64,000 bases of DNA from Selaginella tamariscina (Eukaryota; Streptophyta; Lycopodiopsida; Selaginellales; Selaginellaceae). This document shows, one piece after another, positions 45,901-57,889 of this stretch. Each line of letters opens with the position of its first letter. Position 1 is the stretch's first letter. Made by a program: the position numbers and the translations under genes. The DNA lies in assembly GCA_003024785.1 (NCBI GenBank), contig PUQB01000607.1:85819-149818 (forward strand), written 5' to 3'. Below the pieces are notes generated by a model that was given only the letters and a program-made list of their open reading frames with translations, did not search any database and was not told the DNA's origin.

Positions 45901-48900
45901 ATAAAGATTAATTAATTATTAATAATTGCTTAGAATTATTAATTATTAAGAATTTAGGATTTAATTCCCAATCTTTTTTAGGGAGCACTTATTACCATTA
46001 TCACGCATTAGAACTAGATTTTGACAACTCATCCATTTGCTAACTATTTTATTCTATAATTTAATATTGAATGGATATGTCAGTAATTTCTTTGATGAAA
46101 TGAATATTAGTATGAAAATGATCATGCATTAGGATTTGTATGTGCTATTGAATAAGATATAGTTAATGCATGATATTTAATGAATTGAATATTAGATTTA
46201 CTATTTTTAAACATTAGCAGTTCTATATGTAGTGAATGAGGTAGTGTGAATCTTCACATATACGAAAGGTTATATAAGAAGTTATTAAAATAAAAAAATT
46301 TATTCTATTTAAACATCAATCACTCGTCAAGATTTCTATATGTAGTAAATGAGATTTGGTTAGGTGAATCTTCACATATACAAAAGTTATATAAGAAAGT
46401 ATTAAAATATAAAATCATGTTTCATTTAAGCACCAATCACTCTAATAATTATTTATTTATTATGTTCTTCATTTTGAATTCGCATAGTCATTTTATTTAT
46501 TTAATTGATAATTTTAGAGTTTAGAGTTTTTTTTTTTATCTTAGTTCTCGTAAGTTTTGAATTTTTCACTCTAATTCATACGATATACAAAGGTTTCAGT
46601 ATTTTAGCTTTTTAGAATTTGATTTACTTGGTTTGGTATTATAATCAAGTTCCATTTTAAATGGTTTGTCTTTTCATTATCTTTTAATAATTTATGTTAT
46701 TTTTAATCTTATTTTAATATCTATTTTGATGCAAAGATTCTTTTGAGGAGCTATTGGTACTCCTACTATATGATAAAGCTTGATTCCAACAAAGCATCTT
46801 CAACTTGGTGCATCACAAAAGAAATCAACATTTTGACATGTATCACTATTTCATTTTATGTTGAAATATGAAATGCAAAGAAATAAGCTTATGGTTATAT
46901 ATATATATATATATTGACTAAAGCAAGCTTCACATAAACTAAATTTTTCTAATACCAAATAGCCCTCCAATCGAATATATGTATTATACATTGAGGGGAG
47001 TATTGGAGCAGGTACATAGCACCATAACAATATATATAACATGTAGATATTAGTTATTAAGCATTATAGCCCATACATAGGACTTACTCATGAGGATTTT
47101 AACTTTATTTGTATCGTAAAAAAGCATATTGTGGCATGTATGATATATTATAAAACAATTTTATTTTATATTATAATTAATATATATATCTTATTTATTT
47201 ATAAAATAATAAACATAAAATTTAATTTTTATTTCAAATATTTTTTAAAGAAGATTCATAAATTAAATAATATTTAAATTTAATAGTTAATATATATAAT
47301 TTAACTAGCTATTTATATATGCATATTCACTTTATTGGAATAGATTTAAAGTTTTATGTGCATGTATATTCAATAAATTGATTTTAATTTATTTATGTGA
47401 AATACACATATATGTTTACATACAAGTGTAGATTGTATAAAAAGATGTAGCTTTCCATATTCCTCAAATAAATATTCTAAAACTAATATCCTTTTAAAAT
47501 TAATATAAAAATTAGGAAGGGATTCTCAATAGTGATTCCCTTAATTAATAAAAACTTCTTACACCAAAATTATTAATTTTGTTGTACTAGTACTAGTAAG
47601 CCTATATATATAGAGAGAGAAAGAGAAGAACAATCTCATCAACAATACTATTAATACCTAAGTTGGAATAGCAAAGTTTAATTTATTTAAATTTCATATT
47701 AATAATCATTATTTTAATCGTACTATAGTATACTTTGTGTATTCTAAATAAAATTATAACAGTATTACAAATCTAAGTGAGACTTTTATAGAATTTTGTA
47801 AGGCATTGAGAATATGTAGTTTTGTTTGCCCATTTAATATAGATTTGGCAATTTATATTTTATTTATTAATGTCAATAAAGTAAATAAAATACTTTCAAC
47901 AAAGAAAAAAAAAACAGCAACAAATACCTTGGCGTGAAAGTGCTCAAATAGATAAAGTTTTGGTAGTGCATAGTGTTGTCCAACATCATTCCAAATGTAG
48001 TTCATGATCATAAATTTTATATTGAGAAAGGTATGGGCTATAAGACTAGACTAACACATCATCCTAGAACAAAAAATGACTCTATGTGCAGCTCAAAAGA
48101 AACATTTGACAACAATAAATGTTATTCTACTCAACAATTAATTTCAACCGGATGTCTAATTTGGGTGATTGATCCACACTTATTAAGATCTAGCTATTTA
48201 AACTCTTTGTGTAACATCCTAGCATATCTATTCATTGTATTATAGCTGGTATTATAGCTGGTAGTGTTGCTAGATCTCTATCATTTGCCATATTTAAAAG
48301 AGGTAGTTTTCTATTTACCAGATCCAATTGCCCAAGGGATATATAAAACAATTCGTCCGTTTGTCCCTAATTCAATGAATTAACAAAATGTATCTCAAAT
48401 AGATAACAGTTTCTTTCACGTGAGTATATCCAATTGCTATATATCTATGTTGCATCCCTGGGATTGTGTAGTTCATTGTGTGGCAAGAGATAGGCATCTA
48501 CAAGAAGAAGCAATTGTGTGTTGTGTAAGGAGCCAATGAAGAAGATGTCCACAATAGTGTTTTGCCGGATGGTCACCTTTGGCTCTCTACCCATTGAACT
48601 TGTGTGCTTTTGTTTGTAAGGATTGGTTGAGATTGAGAATATCACCTTCAATTATTTTTTGGATTATCCCTTCCTCCCAAATCCCTTTAACTATTTTTTT
48701 GGATAACTCTTCCTCATATGTTGATTGCATAGCGCATTATATCTAGACATGGGATTACCATTTGTTTATGTAAGTTTGTGGATATGCATATGTTGCTTCT
48801 TGTATCTATCGATAGTTTACTCCATGGCTGTACATTTGAGGAGGCTTTTACACAAACGCATATATATATTAAAGAAGATGTATATATGTGTGTGAGAGAG

Positions 48901-48968
48901 AATATTATTATCATACCATGCAATAATACTCATTGTAAATTTAGATTTGTGATGTAATAGTTATAATG
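42928..48968. other. Six-kb AT-rich spacer between two element ends
   Basis: No gene recognised with confidence. Open stretches at 43812-44324 (minus), 44907-45113 and 47973-48245 (plus) show no family motifs. Two related 60-70 bp stretches near 46215 and 46330 share CTATATGTAGT and TCTTCACATATAC. The spacer separates inverted copies of the element's right end. Confidence 0.5.
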
Positions 48969-49293
48969 CACGTTGTAACTAAACTGGGCATGATACGTGA
49001 AAATAGGAATATAAAATAAATTACTAATTAATACTTAAGTTTTAATTATTAATTAATCATTTAATTAATATGTAATTAAACCTTAAATATTAATTAATTA
49101 ATTAATTAATCCTTCAATAACCTTACTTAGTAAGGAATATTCCTAAACTATCTTAGAATATTCATATTATTCTAAAAATAGTTTACAATAATGAAGAAAT
49201 ACTATCAAACATAATTACAAATGAAATCATTTCCTTATCAACATGTTAATTTATTTATAAATACTTTCTTCCTAACTATACAGAGAAATCTCC

Positions 49294-50265
49294 TCATTTG
49301 TCTAAATCATCACTTTCCGGATTAATCAAATCATTTTGATCAATATCTTGATGTTGTTGCCACCACTTAACACTCTCAGAAAGAAAAGCTTCAGGAAATG
49401 CATGATGCTCACAAAAATTTTCGAAATTCTTCTTTTTGAGGCACGTATCCAAGTAGTTCACTAGCTCATCCATGATATCGGTATCAGAATATGGATCGAA
49501 AGTGATTGGATGAATACAAGCAATGTTTTGGTTGAGCATAGCCTTCTGAGGAGAGTCGTCTACTACTAAGATATGTGCATTCTTCATTATCCTTAAGCGA
49601 CTGATCTCCCCATGAGTCCCAATTATTCTTTCATTCTTGAAGAAGTATGGCTTTCCTTCCTTTCTTATATTGTGAAATTCGAGAGGTTTATAACACATTC
49701 GCTGGTTAAAAATCCAATCTTTACGAATCATCTCTTTTGCAACACTACAATGTTTCTTAAGCAAATTCAACAGCGGTGTTAAGTTATGAATCTGCATGCA
49801 TGACCAAATCCCCACAAGCGCACCCATCTCCTTAAGCTTTTGAAAGAGACGATCCAACCCTAGACGAAAAATAATATCATATCAAAATTTACCATGACAA
49901 GGAATGAAATCTCCTTGTTTGATTTCTTTTTTCCTATCCTCGGGCCTTTGTCGATGAAGCAGAACACCATTGACATCCAACAACACAATATGGCCATGAG
50001 TAACATGAGATAGCGTTGCCTCTTGAATACTTTGCAAATCACTTGTTTGCTCCCTTTCACATTTATCCGTTACCACTATCTCGTTGCCTATCTCTTCATC
50101 ATTTAATTGTACATCATCCTTACAAGATTCAGATATTGCATGCGCTGAAGAAATTGATTTCGGAACTGAAGCCAATAAAAATGATGATGAAAAAACTGAA
50201 GTGGCCCCCATGGTAATGATGTTTTGAGCTGCATTATTATCCATTTCCTGCATGAACTCTGTCAT
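49294..50265 (-). pseudogene. HAD phosphatase-like gene, second copy
   Basis: Start MTEFMQEMDNN at 50265. It matches 41472-42642. TGA at 49882-49884 replaces the CGA found at the same codon in the first copy. The third motif (ILVVDDSPQKA) is in frame here, unlike in the first copy. About 160 bp equivalent to roughly 42368-42525 are deleted, with short CGTGA matches at the deletion edges in the first copy. It ends early at the equivalent of SDDLDK. Confidence 0.8.
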
Positions 50266-50539
50266 TCTGACATGTGGCACAAGAAATTGTCGCCAAACCC
50301 CTCTCTTACCTCATGTCAATGCTAAAAATCCATGTTCTCAATTGTTTCATTACATCTGCAAAATGATAATTAGCTGACCTTAAAATTATCAAGGTATTTT
50401 ATTTACCTTGTTAATGTGTGACCCATGTTTGAACTAAAAGCTTCATTAATCCTTGAAAAATTATTTTCTGTACAAATATAAACGAAATATACAAAAATGC
50501 CTTATGTTACACTCATTTACAACTATTCGTCACTCTAAC

Positions 50540-51578
50540 AATTCATTAACAATTCTTCTTCGCTATTACCTTCTGAGTGAGGCGAAGAAGGTCTAAGCCG
50601 CTTGTGAGATGGTTCAAGATCTTCTGCATCTTTTATTGATGTTTCCATAGGTAATGGAGTGTGCAAATGTTCTGTACTCCTCGAGATAACTTCCGGTCTA
50701 ATATCTGATTAAAGTTCGTCCTCAGACTCCGACATTGAACCAGATTCGTCTTCAGAGCTATCACACTTATCTGGAGGGAACTTTCTCAAATACTCCTTAA
50801 TGGATTCGTTGGGGTAGTCAGTTGACAACCTATCTATTCACTTGTTCAGGTCCTCAACCATAGTCTTATCCTTTTCAACGGCAAATACACATGTATGCCG
50901 AAGGTAACACTCCTTCAAGACGGACCCCCTAGTGCAGTAGTCAAAAACCCACGCATCACTGTGAGGACCCCTGATCAAGTTGACGATGCTCCGTGCCACT
51001 TGACTTGTGATGTTTGGATAACGTACATTGCTGAATACGTCACTCTCACCTATCGGTGTATCGGATGGAGGTTCAGGGCTGTTGGAGTGCAAACAGATGC
51101 CTGGCCAGTCATTTGGAAGTTTGAAACTGTTTGGCGCATTCCTAACAACCAAGTGAACAACCGAATCAATGCACTTCGGATCAGCATCATTCATATAAAA
51201 TCTTGTCCAACGATGTTTATTCCCTTAGCAAAGGAGAAGGCAAAGGTATCGGTGACATGAGCAAGAATCAAGAAATAAATACCTGAAAATGTAGATATCA
51301 GTCAAGAGTGCAAGTATGAATTCAATAATAAATACCTTCTTTGTACATGCTTGCATGGCTAAGTTTCTCCACCAAATCCTCTAGTGTCCTGTCTGTCGAA
51401 GGATTTTTTGACACCTGCCGATGCATCACGAACAATTGAAACGGTTTCCTACAAGCAGTGATGGTACCCCATAAAGTCTCCGAATCCAACAACAAACATC
51501 TGTAGGGCTTGTCGTGATTCTTAACATCCTTAAGGTTCAACTCGGTTCTCCGCTGCTGAAGGACTGCCATAAGAGAAG
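50540..51578 (-). pseudogene. ParB/methyltransferase-like gene, C-terminal part of second copy
   Basis: Matches 40152-41199. The methyltransferase-like motif (DAWVFDYCTRGS, CVFAVEKD) is retained. TGA at 50838-50840 replaces a Trp codon (LNKW in the first copy), and the acidic tail has further stops. The intron equivalent to 40401-40453 is present. The ParB-like domain is absent because the copy is truncated. Confidence 0.8.
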
Positions 51579-51592
51579 GTGCCCACAAAGAA

Positions 51593-52850
51593 TGTGCCTC
51601 AATATGAATTTGAAGGCTTAGCTATCACACAGAGCTACAGTGATTGTGTGGAGGAGTTACAGCTGGAGATTGGCAAAACCCAGCTGATGGAGGTGCACGA
51701 AGATTGTGCCTCAATACAAGATTGAGGGTCAGCTATCACGTAGAGCTACAATGCTTGTGTGGAGGAGTTACAATTAAAGGTTGGCAAAACCCAGTTGGTG
51801 GAGACTTTCTTTCTTGCGGAGCTAGTGTGTGTGGATCCTTAAATCTATTGGAGCATTAAGCACATGAAGCTTGAGTATAGTGAAGTGAAAGACACTTGGT
51901 TTGGAACAAAGCTTGAGTATCTAAACAAGTTCTTTTACTGTCACCTTGAGCAAAGCTGTTGTGCGAGGAGTTTGTTGACATCTTCCTTCCCGAGCTACCT
52001 CATGGCTTATCACATGCAAGAGCTGTGGAGCATGAGATTATGTTAGAATAGGGTACGAAAGCCATTTACCATAAGTCATTCTGACTGAGCCATGCTAAGG
52101 AGTAAGAGGTTAAGAGACAAGTGATGAAGTTATTGAAATATGGCTTCATACAACTGAGCAAGTCTCCATTTGGGGCACCAGTATTGCTTATCAAGAAGAA
52201 AGATGGCACCATGAGAATTCGACAATCCTTTGCCTCATCTTATCAGTTGAGACTGGCGGTTTGGTAAAGTGGTTGAACAAAACATTTAAAGCCATGCTCA
52301 TCAAGTATGTTAACCTTATGGATTGGGATATATGGCTTCTCTATCTCCAATTTGCTTATGTTTTAACCCCTCACAAGTCAACATGGATTTCCCCATTCAA
52401 AGCTCTATATAGTTGTGAACTTGTGTTACCACCAGCGGTTGACATCACTCCTCAAGAGGCACAGTATATGGATGGGCGTATGTGGTTGGAGCATTTGAAC
52501 CAAGTCCTTCCTCCATTGTATGCCCAAGGTGGAGAGTAGTTAGCCCAGGTGCAAGAGTATTACCGTTAGATTTATAATCAACGACATCGAATACCACCTC
52601 ATATCATAAAGTTTTCGAGGTTAGGGGATCAAATGCATGCAACAAAGCTTTAGCTGTGATGGGTTGGGCCATGGATTGTCAAAGAACAGTTGGGGACACA
52701 AGTGTATCGCTTGAAGCATCATGATGGTGTTCGAGAGTTGCATCATGTTGCACATGTAGCGGATACTCATCCAAGGAGGAGAACAACCTTGATAGGTATA
52801 TGTCAAGTCTTGAAAGGGGATGATGTAAGGTTCCATGATATATAAGTAGT
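51593..52850 (+). mobile_element. Ty3/gypsy retrotransposon remnant (RT and integrase pieces)
   Basis: At 51593-51810 a unit of about 110 bp (TCAGCTATCAC, then GTGTGGAGGAGTTACA, then GGCAAAACCCAG) is tandemly repeated twice. Further right, about 52140-52220 reads a reverse-transcriptase start (LSKSPFGAPVLLIKKKDGT). About 52261-52540 reads the end of an integrase (WDIWLLYLQFAYVLTPHKST; then SPFKALYSCELVLPP). A C-terminal piece follows (YRLKHHDGVRELHHVAHVA). The RT-to-integrase interval is mostly missing. Degenerate, with no intact protein. Confidence 0.7.
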
Positions 52851-52861
52851 ATATACGTCAT

Positions 52862-54060
52862 ATGGACTCCGCCATGTGTGTGCTAGGATTTACTTGGCAC
52901 CTGGCATGTGCCAAGATTTATGTGGCACCAGGTGCAGTAACCCTGGCACGGACACTTAATATAAATACCTTGACTTAAAATGAATCATATTTGGTATTTA
53001 CATCTCTCTTAATCTCAGTACATATTATTTAATAATTAATTAAAAACATGGTTTAAATATGGTCTTATCAAAGTAATATATATTATCATTTTAATATGCT
53101 AAAAAATGTGGTTTTATTAGCACACACATATACGATCCAATATAATATTTTAAAAAGATTTTATTAATAATAAATAAACATTAAATGTTTAAAAGAAAAA
53201 TTTATGGTGTTTAATTCACAACAAAATTAGTGTGAATCTATAATGCCCTTAAGTTTAATTTCAAGTTGTTTCCATTAAAATAGGTTAATCTTTTAATAAG
53301 ATTTATAAAAAAATATTTGCATATTTTAAAAGATTAGGAAATTTTCTTATGATTACATGTGTATATGTTATATATTATATTAAGTAGGAAAAAAAATTAA
53401 AGATACTAGATAATTTCATATTTAAATTCAAGTAGAATTAAAATGTAATTGTAAGTTTATTAATTTTTTTTTAATTCTTAAAATTAATAATAAGAAATAT
53501 TTTTAATTTGCTGTGTAGAAATGTTTTAAATTTGCTTAGTATAATATTATTTTATTTAAATTATAGTAATTCTTCAATCATAAGAAGATGCCAGTGTGCA
53601 TTGAAATATTTTTAATTTGGAATATGTCCTCTAAAGTACCATCCACTTAACATCTCTTAAAAATATTACTAATCTTGACCATAGTATCTTAACTTTTCAA
53701 TACAAATGAGGCATTGAATAGCTTAACTTTTCAATACAAATGTATGCACTTTTATAATAAAAATAATTAATACTTTGTGAATTAAATCAAGTTCAAGTTT
53801 CTATGAATATTTGAAATTGTGTTTAAATATTTCAAATACTCTATGCAATGCTGTTTTATAGATGCAGTCTAAACAACCCATGAACTCCTGTTGTGTATGC
53901 TTGTGTTTAATGTTTCTATATACACATACACCATGAACAGAAATATAAAATACAATATTGAGCAAACTGTAGATACATAAAATAAAAAAGAAAAAAAGGT
54001 AAGTAAACATATCTACAAATGGATAACAGGCTCTAAATGCTTATCTAATTTCCAACCCGG
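52862..54060. other. Intergenic, AT-rich
   Basis: No gene was recognised. It begins with a short repeat of TGGCACCTGGCATGTGCC-like sequence near 52890-52940 and is otherwise AT-rich. Confidence 0.5.
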
Positions 54061-54067
54061 AGGTAAA

Positions 54068-55473
54068 TTAGATTTGTGACTCAAGATGGAGATGCCACAC
54101 CATTATTTTTGAACACCCACTTGGTAATCCCTCCATTTGGTTCTCATCCTCCACCAATTGCTCTATAAACGTCGTCTCCTGCAATACACATACATGTGTG
54201 TGTGTGCGTGCATGTGTGTGAAAGAGAGAGAGAGAGAGAAGTTTGTTATATATATATATATATATATGCAAATGAACACATACTCATCCAATGTGAAACC
54301 TAGTTAAATAAACTCTTTCCGCTATGTATATAGTGTGATGAATGTATTACAATACTTTATATATACTCTTGTGTGTGTGTGTGTGGGGGGGGGGGGGGTC
54401 TATATGTATGTTTGTATGTATGTATCTAACAACTGAAAGTATTTGTTGACATATACGTACACATTGATATATGCACGTGAGGGTCTAAATTTGTGTAACA
54501 AATACACATATATCAATTATACATACATACACGTATATACCTGGAAGCCTTCTTTAACGGTATCAAGCTGACGGATAGGATCTCTCGTGGGTCTTTTCCA
54601 ACGCCTGGGATCCCACAGAATAGTACTATTGAAAGCAAATCCGGACATATCCACATGGAACCTCCTCAGCCGTTTACTCTTCTCGTTGGTGTGCCATCCG
54701 ATCACCTTGTCCTTCACACACTGGGCCTAATACATTTTACTAGATTTAATTAATATGAACTTATATTAAATGTATCTAAGTACGTGGTGTATATGTTGTG
54801 TATGTGAACTATATAAAGAGTGTTTGTACTGACTATGTATATATTATTTATGTACTCAATAATTTTATTACCTTTTATTGTTTTTGACTTGCTATGTGCG
54901 AGCATTGCAACTGGCCATGTACCAAATCTCCTGTAATTTAGTTCATATCATATAACAATATATATATATAATACGTGCACATACGTACATACGTATATTA
55001 TACAGTTATAAGAAATTAGTAACATAATTAAGAGTATAGGAAAAATAAAGTACATATATACATTTATTCATGTAACACTAAAATGATACATTACATATAC
55101 TTTACATACACTTTACATACATGACATTTAAAACATGATATAAATACTATAGCGAGAGTATACATGTATATGTACACACTTGCATATTGTAGTAAATAAC
55201 AATTTCAATGTACGAATATACTCTATAACACACTCTAAATCTAGTGTATTATACATGTATACGATATTAAATCTGCAGGTATATGAATATAGTATAATAT
55301 TTATATATTATGTTAAAACATAATTTTATGGTAAATTATTAGTTATTTACTTGATTTGCCTGAGTTGATCAAAGAGCTCTAACGAGTAATATTATCATCA
55401 TCAGCAAAGTATACAATGCCATCCAACTGATGCTGTTCTATGTGTTTAAGTGCTACATTCCTTTGCTGAGTTC
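54068..55473 (-). CDS. GT43 glycosyltransferase (IRX14-like), 3' part
   Basis: A GT43 enzyme of the xylan synthase complex, a Golgi type II membrane protein that helps build the xylan backbone. Minus-strand exons with good borders lie at 55473-55351 ([20 protein letters not shown] then DDDN, the metal-binding DxD), 54930-54872 ([16 protein letters not shown]), 54726-54541 ([44 protein letters not shown]) and 54178-54068 ([17 protein letters not shown], with the catalytic-type Glu region, to TAA). Frameshifts are needed near 55380 (ITR to ELFDQLRQI) and near 54715 (GPVCEG to VIGWHTNEK). Exons for the N-terminus and membrane anchor were not found upstream; a possible exon lies at 56333-56385. 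It is either a 5'-truncated copy or a gene whose first exons I cannot see. Confidence 0.75.
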
Positions 55474-55479
55474 CTGCAG

Positions 55480-57530
55480 TTCAATCCACATTATGTGTGT
55501 GTGTGTGTGTGATACTTAGCATCGAATATTCTATTGATAATATCTTACGATATATAACATATTGATTCACTAATCTGTTGATAGATGTGTGTCCATCTGT
55601 GTGATATTTATGTATATGTATGTAGATGTGTATATGCAATCTATCATGTGTAAACATATATACACATAAGTTAATTAAGTTTAATACAAAATGCCTGGGT
55701 TATGAGAAAATGCAAAAATATAATATATGATAATAATAATATGTGTGTGCTAAATATACGTGTGTATACGTGTGTCAAATACATGTGCATATACAGCAAC
55801 ATGTACGGCATTCCAAATTGACAAACGTATTTTTCTTTTGTACGTGCCCACTTGTTATTACATGTGTTCGTTGAGTTGTCTTGCTGATGTGTTATGTAAG
55901 TTTTAAAAAGTTATTATTTATATCATAAATTATTTTTTTTAAGTATTTAAATTATGAATACTTATAGAATTAATAAATACTTATAAATTCTTATTAAATA
56001 TAATATACAAATTCAATATATAAATACCTATTAGAATTAAATGCACGCGTATATACATTCCTATATATAGTTTACTATAAGCAATATTACCCATGCAGCT
56101 GAGAAACAGTATATACAGGAGACATGTTTAGAATTTCACAATGCTTATAATTAAAAATCTTAATTAAATCTTAATTAATAATTAATTCAACCAAAGTTTT
56201 CGCTAAGTTATACGTAAAATAATATTGTATTATATATATTAATATAGATGTACTATAAGATTAATCATTACGAAGTATCAATACCATCATATAATGTATG
56301 TAACGTCTGTAATAAATATAAGTTCACCTGCGAGATATTCTTAACGCGAATAAAGAGGTTCTTCAACAAACGGCTTACAAGTGTAATAACTATGATGGAT
56401 TAACTATAATAAGTTTAATAGTCAATAATGAAGCTAAACATGGGAGATATTACATGTATTAATACATACATACACACATACACATTCATATATATACTAC
56501 AAAATAAAAAAGAGTTGTATATTGAAAGCTTTGTATTTTAATTAATAGCGCAACAGTTAGAGAGACACTGGGAATCTGGGATGGTAATATGTAATATAAA
56601 GTCAATACATGTCCAAGCGTAGTGTGTATGGGTTAGTTAATCAACAATGAAACAGCCAAGCAATATAGGAAGTTCATAGTTAGCTTGTTATTATGTATGC
56701 ACATGTATTTGGTTCATTGATTAAATGTAATATATTTGGAAACTACATACTCTATATAAATATATCAAAGACATTATATATTACATACATATGTGTGTGT
56801 TCTTTTGTATTGCCTACATGGATGGAAGGCTTGATATAGTAGGACCCCTAGTCTGAAAGTCGAATAAATGTTTATTTCAATCTATTGTATGCACATATGT
56901 ATAACATTGTGCATATATTATTTTACATGGTAACATAGAGGCCGAAATTCACTCTCAATTTCGCTTCCTGGAAATCCTTAGAGAGAACCCTAAAAAGAGT
57001 GCCCTATAAAAGATTAAGAGATATAGCTGCATTCAATCGAAACGTTCCCGGGAAATTCAAATGTTTAAATTGACGGCTGCCAGCGCCTGGTTATTAATAG
57101 CCGTCAGATATATCAATTCGGAAAATACACAATGAACGTCAAAGAAATCTTTATACATTTTGATAACCTTGCATCTGTGTGAGAGGGCGGTATGTTTTGT
57201 AATTAATAAATGTAGGAGAAAACTACACACACACGCGCGCACAGAGCAACTTCTAGATCAAATTCAACGAGGTGTGTGCATAAACACATCTTCTGTGCCT
57301 ACGATGTTTTTATCCTTCAAAGGACTATACACATATACTGAATTCAGCTAGACTACATCTTTTACACTACTGTTGCATATGCGTGTATGCTGAGAAGATC
57401 GTAACTTGTGTGTTTGTCGCTTACACTGTAAGTTGGGTATTTGTGCATACACACACGTGTGTGCGTCAAGACATGTTTGTATGCATCTTCTATACTCTCA
57501 TTAAACCTTAAACATACATATACATTGTAA
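55480..57530. other. Region upstream of the GT43 exons
   Basis: AT-rich with TG/CA tracts (55495-55511 and others). A minus-strand open stretch at 57057-57242 and a possible short exon at 56333-56385 (between acceptor-like and donor-like sites) are not recognised. No ATG-bearing GT43 first exon is evident. Confidence 0.4.
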
Positions 57531-57534
57531 TTAC

Positions 57535-57819
57535 CTTGGGTTTGGGGCGAGGAACTGCATACTCGATCACCATGACTGTACCATTGAGCGCCTCAGAAGG
57601 CCGCCTATTCCAAGCATCTCTAGCCGCCGTAGCCTCCTCAATTCTTCCATACGAGACAATTACCCTCGTTCCGCTCGAGTCCGCCTCGCAAACATTCAAT
57701 ACCTGTCCGAATCGATCAAATGCTTGCCGGCCAGATTCCAATCCAAAACCTCTGCATTTCGCAACGTAGAGATGCCGTGTAGCACCTTCGTTCGCCCTCG
57801 GCCTCGCAAAACCCTGCAT
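57535..57819 (-). CDS. ALKBH8-type RRM exon, head-to-head with the AlkB exons
   Basis: An RNA-recognition motif of the kind that forms the N-terminus of ALKBH8. From a Met codon at 57819 it reads through HLYVAKCRGFGLESGRQAF, then VLNVCEADSSGTRVIVSYGR and LNGTVMVIEYAVPRPKPK. It ends at a splice donor (AAG/GTAATT, 57534). RNP-2 (LYVAKC) and RNP-1-like (TRVIVSY) strands are present. No downstream exon is obvious on this strand. It points away from the AlkB/methyltransferase exons that start about 70 bp to the right on the plus strand. In known ALKBH8 proteins the RRM precedes AlkB in the same polypeptide, so this looks like an inverted first exon or a split gene. Confidence 0.65.
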
Positions 57820-57889
57820 TCTCAAGAACCCTAATGAAGGCCCTAAAAAATCCCCTGTTTGACAAGATTTGGTAGTTGGTAGAGCATTT

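Larger units (their letters stand above)
48969..51578 (-). mobile_element. Truncated inverted copy of the large element's right end
   Basis: This segment starts with the terminal repeat (CACGTTGTAACTAAAC then TGGGCATG) and matches 40152-42927 in reverse orientation. It carries the HAD gene and the C-terminal part of the methyltransferase-like gene. It stops abruptly near 51578, where gypsy-type sequence begins. Compared with the first copy it has lost about 160 bp inside the HAD gene and has several new stops. Confidence 0.85.
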
